In this document: positions 35,244 to 44,313 of the stretch, piece after piece
Layout of the letters: every line of letters begins with the position of its first letter
How positions within the stretch are numbered: position 1 is the stretch's first letter
NCBI GenBank assembly: GCA_035384565.1
Contig: DAOOIT010000009.1
Coordinates: 1-64,000 of the forward strand
DNA length: 64,000 nucleotides
Direction: 5' to 3'
Source of the DNA: Planctomycetota bacterium
GTDB taxonomy: Bacteria; Planctomycetota; PUPC01; DSUN01
The notes under the pieces: generated by a model
The model's input: the letters and a program-made list of their open reading frames with translations, nothing else
Databases searched by the model: none
What the model was told of the DNA's origin: nothing
Position numbers and translations under genes: made by a program

Positions 35244-35688
35244 AGGGGCGGGCCGAGTAGGGCCGCTGGTCCCGGCCGCCCCCGCCACGGAGGCATCCCG
35301 GCCCTGCCCGATCCTCGCCTGCATCACACCAGTGAGAGCGGAAGCGGCGCAGATGCCAGGAAGGGCCACGGAAGGCCCGGATCGCCTACGCGCCATACTT
35401 GCCCAACCGAGAGGGGGAGAGAATTGAGCAAGTATGGGTGGAAAGGCCATAAAGCCGCCCGGATCGCCAAAGCGCCATACTTGCTCAACTGAGGGAGAGA
35501 GGAAATTGAGCAAGTATGGGCGGGAAGGCCGTAGAGGCGTCCGGATCGCCAAAGCGCCATACTTGCTCATCGCTCGGCGGCGGGGGAGTTGAGCGGGTAT
35601 GGCGGCGCCGTGTCTGGTTTCCAAGACTCTGGCGACGGGTGGGGGCGGAGGCGCCAGGCCTGGCGGTGTTGCTCGGGGGCGTTCGTTC
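35244..35688. other. Gene-free region holding the 82-bp hairpin array
   Basis: No credible gene. The first 117 bases show nothing definable. The array occupies 35361-35603, and the promoter of the creatininase-family gene begins at 35689. Confidence 0.7.
35361..35603 (+). repeat. Three-unit 82-bp paired-hairpin array (copy II)
   Basis: Three hairpins start at 35393, 35475 and 35557, exactly 82 bp apart. Arms are CCATACTTGCTCAA and its complement: A 35393-35406/35424-35437 (one mismatch), B 35475-35488/35506-35519 (perfect), C 35557-35569/35589-35602 (weaker). Loops are 17, 17 and 19 nt and purine-rich. Linkers of 37 nt contain GGATCGCCAAAGCG. There are no unique spacers and no cas genes nearby, so it is not a CRISPR array. 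Confidence 0.88.
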
Positions 35689-35717
35689 TTGACAGGCTGT
35701 ACTTTGCAGGCTATAGT
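35689..35717 (+). promoter_or_regulatory. Promoter of the creatininase-pyrE-nnrE group
   Basis: Perfect TTGACA (35689-35694) and TATAGT (35712-35717) are 17 bp apart. Transcript start near 35724 leaves a 32-base leader. Confidence 0.78.
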
Positions 35718-35755
35718 GCGGGAGTCGGGAGGCGGCCGGATGCAGGGGGCGCACC

Positions 35756-36520
35756 GTGAGAGAATGGCGACTGGATGAACTCACCTACAAGCAGGTGAAG
35801 GGGCGGCGGTTCGAGGTGGCGGTGCTGCCCATCGGGGCGACCGAGCCGCATAACCTGCACATCCCCTACGGCTCCGACGCCTTCCACGGCGAGAGGATCG
35901 CCGACCTGTGCTGCGAGGCGGCGCTCCGACTCGGCGCCAAGGTGGTGCTCCTGCCCACCATCCCCTACGGGGTGGATTCCAACCAGATGGGCTTTCCGAT
36001 GGCGATCCATGTGGGGCAGCCCGCGCTCGACGCGGTGGTCGCGGAGATCGTCCGCTCGGTCGAGCACCACGGCGTCCGCAAGTTCGTGATCTTCAACAGC
36101 CACGGGGGCAATGACTTCAAGCCGCTGCTGCGCGAGTTGCACGGGAAGACCGAGGTCTTCCTCGCGCTCATAGACTGGTGGAAGGTGGGCGCCGACCAGG
36201 TGAGGGCGATCTTCGAGAAGCCGGGCGACCACGCCGACGAGATGGAGACGAGCGTGGGGCTGGCCCTCTTCGGCGAGCTCGTCCACCTGGCCGATGCCGA
36301 CGAGGGCGCTGTGCGCGAGACGCGCTTCGAGGCGATCAACAAGGGCTGGGTGCAGATCACCCGCCCCTGGCACCTGCTGACGACGAACAGCGGCGTGGGC
36401 GACCCCCGGGCGGCCACGGCCGACAAGGGGCGGCGTTATGTCGCGCTCGTGGTCGAACGCGTCGCCCGATTCCTCAAAGAGCTGTCCGACGCCAAGATGG
36501 ATGCCCAGTTCCCCTACTGA
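35756..36520 (+). CDS. Creatininase-family amidohydrolase
   Basis: A 254-residue metal-dependent amidohydrolase-like protein. Metal-site motifs are visible in order: GATEPHNLHIPYGSDAF, then FNSHGGND, then GDHADEMETS. This family includes creatininase, mycofactocin protein MftE and the deformylases of riboflavin and F420 biosynthesis in archaea, so the substrate is not settled. GTG start with AGGGGGC six bases upstream. pyrE follows after 16 bp and nnrE after a further 18 bp, which suggests a three-gene operon; no shared pathway is obvious. Confidence 0.87.
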   Translation: MREWRLDELTYKQVKGRRFEVAVLPIGATEPHNLHIPYGSDAFHGERIADLCCEAALRLGAKVVLLPTIPYGVDSNQMGFPMAIHVGQPALDAVVAEIVRSVEHHGVRKFVIFNSHGGNDFKPLLRELHGKTEVFLALIDWWKVGADQVRAIFEKPGDHADEMETSVGLALFGELVHLADADEGAVRETRFEAINKGWVQITRPWHLLTTNSGVGDPRAATADKGRRYVALVVERVARFLKELSDAKMDAQFPY

Positions 36521-36536
36521 CAAGGAGCCCCTGCCG

Positions 36537-37091
36537 ATGCCCGTGAACCCCGAGTATCGCAAGCGCCTGATGGAGCTGATCCAGCGGGTGGGCGTGCGCC
36601 ACGGCGAGGTGAAGCTGTCGAAGGGCGGCACCAGCAGTTACTACATAGATTGCCGCATGGTCACCACGCACCCCGAAGGGGCGTTCCTGATCGGCGAGAT
36701 CATCCTGGCCATGCTCGAGGGCGAGGCGGTGGACGCCGTGGGCGGCCCCACGCTGGGCGCCGACCCGATCGTGGGGGCCGTGTGCTACGCGAGCTACTGC
36801 CACAACCGGCCGCTGCCGGGCTTCCTCGTGCGCAAGGCGACGAAGGAACACGGGCTCCAGAAAATGATCGAGGGGCATCTGAACCCTGGGGCGAAGGTGG
36901 CGGTGGTGGAGGATGTGTTCACCACCGGCGGCTCGGTGCTCGAGGCGATCCGGGAAGTGGAGCGGGCGGGCGGCGCCGTGGTGCGCGTGCTCGGCATTGT
37001 GGACCGCCTTCAGGGCGCGCGCGAGCGGTTCGAGGCCGCCGGCTACCGCTTCACGCCCATCTTCACTAAGGCCGACCTGGGCCTCGAGTAG
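36537..37091 (+). CDS. pyrE: Orotate phosphoribosyltransferase
   Basis: Joins orotate to PRPP to make orotidine monophosphate in pyrimidine synthesis. The 184-residue length is normal. The PRPP-binding motif VAVVEDVFTTGGS and the substrate loop KATKEHG are intact, and the N-terminal KLSKGGTSSYYIDCR is typical of the family. AAGGAG lies nine bases before the ATG. It is the middle gene between a creatininase-like and an nnrE gene. Other pyr genes are not in the window. Confidence 0.95.
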   Translation: MPVNPEYRKRLMELIQRVGVRHGEVKLSKGGTSSYYIDCRMVTTHPEGAFLIGEIILAMLEGEAVDAVGGPTLGADPIVGAVCYASYCHNRPLPGFLVRKATKEHGLQKMIEGHLNPGAKVAVVEDVFTTGGSVLEAIREVERAGGAVVRVLGIVDRLQGARERFEAAGYRFTPIFTKADLGLE

Positions 37092-37109
37092 ACGCCAGGA
37101 GCCGCGTGG

Positions 37110-37787
37110 ATGAGGTGGGTGACGCGCGAGGAAATGCGCGAGCTGGACCGGCGGGCCATCGAGGAGTACGGCATCCCGGCCCTCGTGCTCATGGAGAACG
37201 CCGGGCGCGGCGCCGCCGTCGAGGCGGCCCGGCTCTACCGCGAGCGCGGCCTGAGAGGCCCCGTGCTCATCTTCTGCGGCGCGGGCAACAACGGCGGCGA
37301 CGGCTTCGTGATCGCCCGCCACATGTCCAACGCGGGATTCGACATCCGGGTCTTCTGCTGCTTCGATCGCGCCAGGGCCGACCGCGCGCGCGAGGCAGGA
37401 ATCAACCTGGCGATCTGCGAACGGATGGGCCTGCCCATCCGCGATGTGTTCACTCCGGAGGCCCTGGAGGGGCTGCGCGCCGAGCTGGCGGACGGCGCGC
37501 TGCTCGTGGACGCGGTGTTCGGCGTCGGCCTGTCGAAGCCGCCGCGGGAGCCTCAGTTCAGCCTGCTGCGCCTGCTGGGCCAGGCGCGCCTCGCGACTCT
37601 CGCGGTGGACGTGCCCTCGGGGCTCGACGCGAACACGGGGGAGCCATTGGGCATCGTGCTGCGAGCCGACGTGACGGCCACCATGGCCTGCCCCAAGGTG
37701 GGCATGCGAGGGCCGGGCGCTGCCTGGGTGGGGCGACTGGCCGTGGTGGATATCGGGATGCCTCTCGCCCGCATGGCCGCGCTCTGA
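37110..37787 (+). CDS. nnrE: NAD(P)H-hydrate epimerase (YjeF N-terminal domain only)
   Basis: Repairs damaged NADH and NADPH by epimerising the R-hydrate so that the dehydratase can act. The 225 residues cover only the YjeF_N domain; the dehydratase domain often fused to it is absent and must be encoded elsewhere. Visible motifs are RELDRRAIEEYGIP, LMENAGRG, FCGAGNNGGDGFVIARH and VDVPSGLDANTG. AGGAG lies nine bases upstream of the ATG. It ends just before a strong promoter for the next unit. Confidence 0.93.
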   Translation: MRWVTREEMRELDRRAIEEYGIPALVLMENAGRGAAVEAARLYRERGLRGPVLIFCGAGNNGGDGFVIARHMSNAGFDIRVFCCFDRARADRAREAGINLAICERMGLPIRDVFTPEALEGLRAELADGALLVDAVFGVGLSKPPREPQFSLLRLLGQARLATLAVDVPSGLDANTGEPLGIVLRADVTATMACPKVGMRGPGAAWVGRLAVVDIGMPLARMAAL

Positions 37788-37792
37788 GGCGT

Positions 37793-37821
37793 TTGACCGC
37801 GGCCGCACCGGACGCTATAAT
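37793..37821 (+). promoter_or_regulatory. Promoter of the structured leader and degenerate GGDEF gene
   Basis: TTGACC (37793-37798) and TATAAT (37816-37821) are 17 bp apart. The transcript would begin near 37828, four bases before the first paired base of the RNA element. Confidence 0.78.
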
Positions 37822-37827
37822 CAGGGT

Positions 37828-37945
37828 AGAGGGCGGCCCTGTGTCGGGATGCCCTCGCGTGGCGCCGTGAGGCGCAGGCTGCGGCCTGGAGCGCATAGCC
37901 GAAACGGTTCGCGTCCCTGCGGTAGGGCCGCCAGGCCAGAGGACG
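37828..37945 (+). ncRNA. Structured 5' leader RNA, riboswitch-like candidate
   Basis: The leader folds as nested helices. P1 pairs GGCGGCCCT (37832-37840) with AGGGCCGCC (37924-37932), nine perfect pairs. P2 pairs GGGATGC (37846-37852) with GCGTCCC (37911-37917). Inside are three small hairpins: GCGCC-GTGA-GGCGC (37862-37875), AGGC-TGCG-GCCT (37876-37887), and AGCCG-AAA-CGGTT (37897-37909). The element ends five bases before AGAGGA (37938-37943), the ribosome site of a degenerate GGDEF gene, a layout typical of a translational riboswitch. It does not match the cyclic di-GMP-I core I remember. No ligand can be assigned. Confidence 0.6.
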
Positions 37946-37950
37946 AGACC

Positions 37951-38388
37951 GTGAAGGACCTTGGGGCGAACATCCGTCCTGCCGGGCCGCCGCTGCGGAC
38001 GCGGCTGCGGGAGGAGGTGTGCCGTGCGGAGCGGCACGCTTTGCCGCTTACCCTGGTGCTGTTCAGGGTGGCGCCACGCGGCAACTGCCCCGGCGCGCCC
38101 GACGATCTGATCCGCGCGGCCGTGGCGTTGACCCGGGCCGTGGTGCGGCGGAGCGATGTGGTCGGGCCCCTGGATGGCAGCCGATTTGGTGTTGTGGCGA
38201 ATACGACGGCCGAGGGGGCAGGCTGCATGGCGGCGGCTCTGGCACGCCACCTGGAGGCCTTCGAGTTCGGGGGCCCGGGCGGCCCGGTGACGCTCGAGGT
38301 GAGCTACTCCTTGTGCAGCCTCGACGGGGCGAAGACGGCCGATGGGCTGTTCGACGAGGCCCACGCGGGCCTGCCAGAGCCGCGCTAG
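37951..38388 (+). CDS. Degenerate GGDEF-domain protein
   Basis: A 145-residue stand-alone domain whose helix and strand order follows GGDEF domains (CRAERHALPLTLVLFRV, then VVRRSDVVGPLDGSRFGVV). The signature GGDEF is replaced by DGSRF, so cyclase activity is very unlikely. It could bind nucleotide or act as an interaction module. The start is set at GTG 37951 because AGAGGA lies seven bases before it. An earlier in-frame ATG at 37849 would translate the structured leader into low-complexity arginine-rich sequence. There is no partner domain. Its leader RNA suggests ligand-controlled translation. Confidence 0.72.
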   Translation: MKDLGANIRPAGPPLRTRLREEVCRAERHALPLTLVLFRVAPRGNCPGAPDDLIRAAVALTRAVVRRSDVVGPLDGSRFGVVANTTAEGAGCMAAALARHLEAFEFGGPGGPVTLEVSYSLCSLDGAKTADGLFDEAHAGLPEPR

Positions 38389-38401
38389 ACTACACCACGG
38401 C

Positions 38402-38430
38402 TTGCCCTCGAGCGCAGTGTGCCCTACAAT
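38402..38430 (+). promoter_or_regulatory. Promoter of the rubredoxin-ferredoxin gene
   Basis: TTGCCC (38402-38407) and TACAAT (38425-38430) are 17 bp apart. Transcript start near 38437 leaves a 42-base leader with GGAG before the ATG. Confidence 0.65.
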
Positions 38431-38478
38431 CGGGGGGAGACGGGCAGCCGGAATCCGCGAGATTGGAGACCTGACCGC

Positions 38479-38820
38479 ATGGCGAACCGCTGGCGCTGTG
38501 GGAATTGCGGCTATCGTGTGGAGGCCCAGGCACCGCCCGAGCGATGCCCCGGGTGCCGGGAGGCGTGCGACTTCATTGACGATAATCGCTACGTGCCGGT
38601 CGAGGAAGGCGGGCCTGAGGGGGCCGAGCGTGCCGTCAGGCCGCCGCTGGTGGCCGTGGTGCCCGAGGCCTGCACGGGATGCCGCAAGTGCCTCGAGGTG
38701 TGCCCCGTCGAGGCCATCGAGATGAGAGGCGAAGTCGCCTGGATTGATCCCACGCGCTGCGACGGCGACGCGATCTGCATCGCGGCCTGCCCCGAGGGGG
38801 CCATCGTGGTCCCCAAGTGA
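38479..38820 (+). CDS. Rubredoxin-like plus ferredoxin fusion protein
   Basis: A 113-residue electron carrier. The N-terminus is a zinc-ribbon or rubredoxin-like knuckle (WRCGNCGYRVE, then CPGCR). The C-terminus is a two-cluster ferredoxin. The first site is standard (CTGCRKCLEVCP). The second reads CDGDAICIAACP, with aspartate replacing the second cysteine, as in Pyrococcus furiosus ferredoxin; such a site holds a [3Fe-4S] or aspartate-bound [4Fe-4S] cluster of altered potential. The ATG at 38479 is chosen because the longer frame runs back through the promoter. It probably carries electrons for anaerobic metabolism or oxygen defence; partner unknown. Confidence 0.85.
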   Translation: MANRWRCGNCGYRVEAQAPPERCPGCREACDFIDDNRYVPVEEGGPEGAERAVRPPLVAVVPEACTGCRKCLEVCPVEAIEMRGEVAWIDPTRCDGDAICIAACPEGAIVVPK

Positions 38821-38845
38821 GGGCGGATTGGCGATACACATGACA

Positions 38846-38873
38846 GCGGGCGAGCACCTCGGTGCTCGCCCGC
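38846..38873. terminator. Strong hairpin between convergent genes
   Basis: GCGGGCGAGCAC and GTGCTCGCCCGC form 12 perfect pairs around a CTCG loop, with outer ACAG/CTGT matches. It lies between the ferredoxin stop and the stop of the minus-strand exported gene, so it may end both. It has no T tract. Confidence 0.65.
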
Positions 38874-38910
38874 TCTGCTGTACCCGCTTGGCCCGAAGCC
38901 CAGGCCGCGT

Positions 38911-39624
38911 CTACTCGTACTGCTCGAACTCCTCCTGGCCGTGCCACCGGATGCTGCCGGGAGCAGGAACCCTCTCGCCCTTCACATCCACCTTGTGGAA
39001 CGGCGGCGGCACGCGCACCCCGCTCGCGCCGAACAGGCTCAGGAAGAAGTCCACGGCCTCGGCCGGGTTGATCTCCGCCTCGATGCCTGGCAGGAACGGC
39101 AGGGCGAAGCTGGCGCCGATGGTGTGCCACGGGCGATTGGCGTCATAGAACTCGCGGTAGGTGGCGGTGGCCTTCAGGTCGTCTACGCGGCCGAAGAAGC
39201 GGTTGGTCTTCTGCGCGTCTTCGGTGATGCCGGCGGGCGAGGTCTTGCGGCCGATCCAGGCCCAGTAGAAGACCGAGATGCCGACCTCGGTGCGCCCTTC
39301 GCCGTAGATGCCGGCGCTGGGGCCTTCGAAGCCGACCTTGGTGCCCGAGAAGCGCCCGAAGCCGATCTGCGCCAGCCGCGTGGCGCGCACGTTCACCAGC
39401 ACCGACAGGTCGTCGCTGAGGGACAGCTTGAGGTTGAAGATGTCGAGGAAGTCCTTGCCACGGTTGACGAGATACCGCGTGACGGGACAGGTGCGGGGCG
39501 CCGGCGCGACGACCCCCGGGGCGGGCTGCGCAGGAGTCGCCGCCGCGGCCTCTGCCGCAACCACGGCCGTTCCCGAGACCAACAGACACCCGACGAGCGT
39601 CACCGCAAGGACCTGCCTGCGCAT
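38911..39624 (-). CDS. Exported protein of unknown function
   Basis: A 237-residue protein with a clear signal peptide (MRRQVLAVTLVGCLLVSG). After an alanine-proline linker, the mature part has a conserved-looking block (CPVTRYLVNRGKDFLDIFN) and then alternating hydrophobic strands with glycines (RLAQIGFGRFSGTKVGF, then GRTEVGISVFYWAWIG), suggesting beta structure at the cell envelope. I recognise no family. AAAGGGG lies about six bases before the ATG. It has its own promoter at 39684-39711, separate from the ribosomal block upstream. Confidence 0.72.
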   Translation of the reverse strand: MRRQVLAVTLVGCLLVSGTAVVAAEAAAATPAQPAPGVVAPAPRTCPVTRYLVNRGKDFLDIFNLKLSLSDDLSVLVNVRATRLAQIGFGRFSGTKVGFEGPSAGIYGEGRTEVGISVFYWAWIGRKTSPAGITEDAQKTNRFFGRVDDLKATATYREFYDANRPWHTIGASFALPFLPGIEAEINPAEAVDFFLSLFGASGVRVPPPFHKVDVKGERVPAPGSIRWHGQEEFEQYE

Positions 39625-39683
39625 CGCATTCCCCTTTGCCAGGTTGCAACAGGTGACCCGACACATTCCGCCCGATGGCGGTC

Positions 39684-39711
39684 ATTATACGCGCGCCGCG
39701 GCGCCTGTCAA
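39684..39711 (-). promoter_or_regulatory. Promoter of the exported protein gene
   Basis: On the minus strand, perfect TTGACA (39711-39706) and perfect TATAAT (39689-39684) are 16 bp apart. The leader would be about 53 bases. Confidence 0.78.
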
Positions 39712-39761
39712 GCGAAAACAGAGCGCAAACCCGCCAGGGGCGTGAAGATAGGCACAAGCCC

Positions 39762-40118
39762 TCAGAAGGCGTCCCGGAAGAGCTCGATGCTCCAGCCTGC
39801 GCCTTCCGGCCTGCGGGTGAGGGCGACGACGTCGAAGCGGCAGGGCATCTCGGTGAGGGCCTGCCGATCGAGGAAGTACTGTGCGATGCGGCGGAGCCTG
39901 GCCTGCTTGCGACGGTCCACGGCGGCCTCGGGCGGGCCGAACTCGTCGGACACGCGGCTCTTGACCTCGACGAAGACGACCATCGCCTCGTCGAGCGCGA
40001 TGAGGTCAATCTCGCCGAAGGGCGTGGCGAAGTTGCGGCGGAGGATCCGATAGCCCTGGCGCCGCAGGAAGTCGGCGGCGGCATCCTCCGCGGCGCGCGG
40101 GTCGGCTCGCGGCGTCAT
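39762..40118 (-). CDS. yraN: YraN/UPF0102 family nuclease-like protein
   Basis: A 118-residue protein with the endonuclease-like fold of UPF0102. The active-site pattern is [19 protein letters not shown], with the acidic and lysine positions of PD-(D/E)XK nucleases intact. The role of the family is unsettled; DNA uptake or repair has been proposed. It often follows rplS or rnhB in bacterial genomes, as here. Its ATG overlaps the rplS stop (ATGA). Confidence 0.92.
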   Translation of the reverse strand: MTPRADPRAAEDAAADFLRRQGYRILRRNFATPFGEIDLIALDEAMVVFVEVKSRVSDEFGPPEAAVDRRKQARLRRIAQYFLDRQALTEMPCRFDVVALTRRPEGAGWSIELFRDAF

Positions 40119-40477
40119 TCGGCCTTCGCCGCCTGCCGGTCGCGCAGGCGCGTTTGCTTGCCCACGCGCTGGCGCAGGTAGTAGAGCTTGGCCCGCCGCA
40201 CCCGCTCCGGCTGCTTGACGACTTCCACGCGCTGGAGCTTGGGCGAGTGCAGGGGGAAGGTGCGCTCGACCCCCTCGCCCTGGACGATGCGGCGCACGGT
40301 GAACATCTCGCGCAGCCCGGAGCCCTTGCGCGCGATGACGATGCCGTTGAAGACCTGCACCCGCTCCTTTTCGCCCTCGACGACTCGGACGTGGACGTTG
40401 ACGGTGTCGCCCACGGCGAAGGCGGGGATCTCCTCGCGAAGCTGCCTGCGCTCGGTTTCGACGATGGCTTTGCTCAT
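40115..40477 (-). CDS. rplS: Ribosomal protein bL19
   Basis: A large-subunit protein at the 30S-50S interface. 120 residues, normal length plus a short charged tail. Typical blocks are [52 protein letters not shown] and [14 protein letters not shown]. It overlaps trmD upstream and yraN downstream, each by four bases (ATGA), showing tight translational coupling. Confidence 0.97.
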   Translation of the reverse strand: MSKAIVETERRQLREEIPAFAVGDTVNVHVRVVEGEKERVQVFNGIVIARKGSGLREMFTVRRIVQGEGVERTFPLHSPKLQRVEVVKQPERVRRAKLYYLRQRVGKQTRLRDRQAAKAE

Positions 40478-41193
40478 GGACGGCGTCCTTTCTGCTCGGT
40501 GGCTGGTGACGCGCCGGCCCCGGCCAGATCGGGGCGGCGGCGGAGAGTCCGCTCGCGCGCGCGCTCGGCGCGCCACTGGCGGACGCGTTCGTGGTGGCCC
40601 GACAGGAGCACGTCGGGCACGGCCATCCCGCGGAAGACGGGCGGCCGGGTGTATTGCGGGTAATCGAGCGAGCCGCCCTCGAAGGATTCGAGGAGGGCCG
40701 ACTCGGGGTCGCCCAGAGCGCCGGGGAGGAGGCGGACGACGGCCTCGAGGATCACCATGGCCGCGGCCTCGCCGCCGGCGAGCACGTAGTCGCCGATGGA
40801 GATTTCCTCGGCGCCGAGGCCCTGGTGGATGCGCTCGTCGAAGCCCTCGTAGCGGCCGCACACGAGCATCAGGCGCGGCTCGGCCGCGAGCTCGCGCGCC
40901 ACGGCCTGGGTGAAGGTGCGGCCCTGGGGGCTGAGGAGGAGCTTGCGGGCCGGCGGCTGCGCGGCGGCGTCGGCAGCCTCCGCCGCGGCGAAGACCGGGC
41001 CCGGCATCATCACCATGCCCGGGCCGCCGCCGTACGGGCGATCGTCCACCTTGCGGTGCTTGTCCTCGGCGAAGTCCCGAATGTCCCACAGGCGCACCTC
41101 GACCAGGCCGTTCTCGCGCGCGAGGCGCAGGATGCTCTCGTCGAGGAAGCCCCGGAACATGCCCGGGAAGAGGGTGAGCACGTCAATCCGCAT
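40474..41193 (-). CDS. trmD: tRNA (guanine-N1-)-methyltransferase
   Basis: Methylates G37 of tRNAs with S-adenosylmethionine and prevents frameshifting. 239 residues with the SPOUT trefoil-knot motifs: [12 protein letters not shown] and [10 protein letters not shown]. The N-terminal [11 protein letters not shown] and the [13 protein letters not shown] loop are standard. It sits between rpsP and rplS as in most bacteria, but rimM, usually found between rpsP and trmD, is missing; the 97-bp gap is too short to hold it. Confidence 0.97.
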   Translation of the reverse strand: MRIDVLTLFPGMFRGFLDESILRLARENGLVEVRLWDIRDFAEDKHRKVDDRPYGGGPGMVMMPGPVFAAAEAADAAAQPPARKLLLSPQGRTFTQAVARELAAEPRLMLVCGRYEGFDERIHQGLGAEEISIGDYVLAGGEAAAMVILEAVVRLLPGALGDPESALLESFEGGSLDYPQYTRPPVFRGMAVPDVLLSGHHERVRQWRAERARERTLRRRPDLAGAGASPATEQKGRRP

Positions 41194-41290
41194 GGCTCCA
41201 CCTGTCGTCGCGGCCTGCCGGCGTCCCGCGTCGGCCCGGCGGGCGCGAGGGCCTCGCCGAGGCGCACGGGCCGTGGCCGGCGGGGCCGGG

Positions 41291-41542
41291 CTAGGCGTAG
41301 ATGCCGTTCTTCTTCAGAATGGCGGCCACGGCGGCCGTGGGCTGCGCGCCCTTGTCCAGCCAGGCGACGATGCGCTCGCGGTTGAGCGTCACCTTCTTGC
41401 TGTTGTCGGGCTCGAGCGGGTCGTAGCGGCCCAGGTCCTCGTCGAGCGCGCGGCCGTCGCGCGGCGAGCGCGCGTCAAAGGCGGCGATGCGGTAGTAGGG
41501 CCGGTTCTTGCGCCCGAGTCGCTTCAGTCTGAGTCTCACCAC
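41291..41542 (-). CDS. rpsP: Ribosomal protein bS16
   Basis: A small-subunit assembly protein of 83 residues. [18 protein letters not shown] at the start and [13 protein letters not shown] in the middle are diagnostic. Translation starts at the first of two GTG codons, with AGGAGG about ten bases upstream. It lies 30 bp after the ffh stop. Confidence 0.97.
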   Translation of the reverse strand: MVRLRLKRLGRKNRPYYRIAAFDARSPRDGRALDEDLGRYDPLEPDNSKKVTLNRERIVAWLDKGAQPTAAVAAILKKNGIYA

Positions 41543-41572
41543 AGTTGGCTGGCCTCCTAGTGGGTGCCGGGG

Positions 41573-42878
41573 TTAGCCGCCGAAGCCGAGCATGCCACGG
41601 CCGCGGCGGCGCATCTGCTTCATCATCTTCTGCATCTGGCGGAACTGCTTGAGCAGCCCGTTCACGTCGTGCGGCTGGGTGCCGGAGCCGGCCGCGATGC
41701 GGCGGCGCCGGCTGTGGTCAATCACGTCGGGGTGCGCGCGCTCCTGCGGCGTCATCGAGTAGATGATCGCCTGGATCTGGTCGAAGTCCTTCTCGTCCAC
41801 CTCCTCCATGCCGCCCAGCTTGTCGCCGAAGGGCAGCATCTTGAGCAGGCTCTTGATGGGGCCCATCTTGCGCACCTGCTCGAGCTGGCGCACGAAGTCC
41901 TCGAGGGTGAAGCTGGCGTCGCGCAGCTTCTTCTGGAAGTCGATCGCCTGGTCACGGTCAATGGTCTCCTGGGCCTTCTCGACCAGGGTGCGCACGTCGC
42001 CCATGCCCAGGATGCGGTCGGCCATGCGCTCGGGGCGGAATTCCTCGAGGGCGTCGAGCTTCTCGCCGAGGCCGACGAACTTGATCGGCTTGCCGGTGAT
42101 GGCCTTGACGCTCAGGGCCGCGCCGCCCCGCGCGTCGCCGTCCAGCATGGTGAGGATGATGCCGTCCAGCTCGAGCTGGCGGTTGAACTCGGCGGCGCTG
42201 GTCACGGCGTCCTGGCCCGTCTGCGCGTTGCACACGAGCAGGATCTGGTCGGGCTCGACCCGCTCGGCGATCTCGCGCACCTCGGCCATCATGGCGTGGT
42301 CCACGTGCAGGCGGCCGGCGGTGTCGAGGATGACGGTGTTGAGGTTGTTCTCTTCGGCGTAGCGGAGGCTCTTCTTGCACACGCGCGGCGGCGAGGCGGT
42401 GCGGTCGGTGAACACGGGGATGCCGGCCTGGGCGCCCACCTGTTCGAGCTGGTCCACGGCGGCGGGGCGCTGGAGGTCGGCCGCCACGAGCAGCGGTTTG
42501 CGCCCCTTCTTGCGCAGGTAGAGGGCCAGCTTGCCGGCCGTGGTGGTCTTGCCGTGGCCCTGGAGGCCGCAGAGCATGATCACGGTCGGCCGGTTGTCGT
42601 TCGTGGGGATCGTGGGGTCCACCGGGCCCATGAGCTGCGTGAGCTCGTCGTAGACGATCTTGACGATCTGCTGGCCGGGCGTGACCGAGCGGATGACCTC
42701 CTGGCCCACGGCCCGCTGCTGCACGCGCTCGATGAAGTCGCGCGCAACCTTGTAGTTGACGTCGGCCTCGAGGAGCGCGGCGCGCACCTCGCGCAGGCCC
42801 TCGGCGATGTTCTTCTCGTTGAGCTGGCCGCGCGAGGTGAAGGCGCGCAGGGCCGTCTTCAGGCGCTCGGTGAGGGAT

Positions 42879-42886
<8 letters not shown>
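41573..42886 (-). CDS. ffh: Signal recognition particle protein Ffh
   Basis: Binds signal sequences with 4.5S RNA and targets nascent membrane proteins. 437 residues with N, G and M domains. The P-loop reads [10 protein letters not shown], where most relatives have serine for histidine. The G3 motif DTAGR is intact. The G4 position reads [10 protein letters not shown] rather than TKLD. The M domain has [12 protein letters not shown] and a methionine-rich end. Both substitutions should be compared with relatives before any functional claim. It overlaps the murA stop by eight bases. Confidence 0.96.
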
Positions 42887-44195
<1,309 letters not shown>

Positions 44196-44313
44196 AGCCG
44201 CCTGTCCTCTCTCGCGGAGCCACGAGGCCCTGCGCGGCGCCGCCAGCCCCGGGGCGCTGGCCGGCCGCGGCGAACACGGGGCACGGGGAATCGGCCCACC
44301 CTCGCTCCGCAGC

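Noticed and set aside
35361..35603. CRISPR array
   Set aside because: Only three units, similar linkers rather than unique spacers, and no cas genes in the window.
37828..37945. Known cyclic di-GMP-I riboswitch
   Set aside because: The GACGCAAAGCC-type core and paired-hairpin order are not present, despite the GGDEF-like gene downstream.
37849..37950. Longer start for the degenerate GGDEF protein at ATG 37849
   Set aside because: The added 34 residues are arginine-rich and overlap the strongly paired leader; GTG 37951 has a well-spaced ribosome site.
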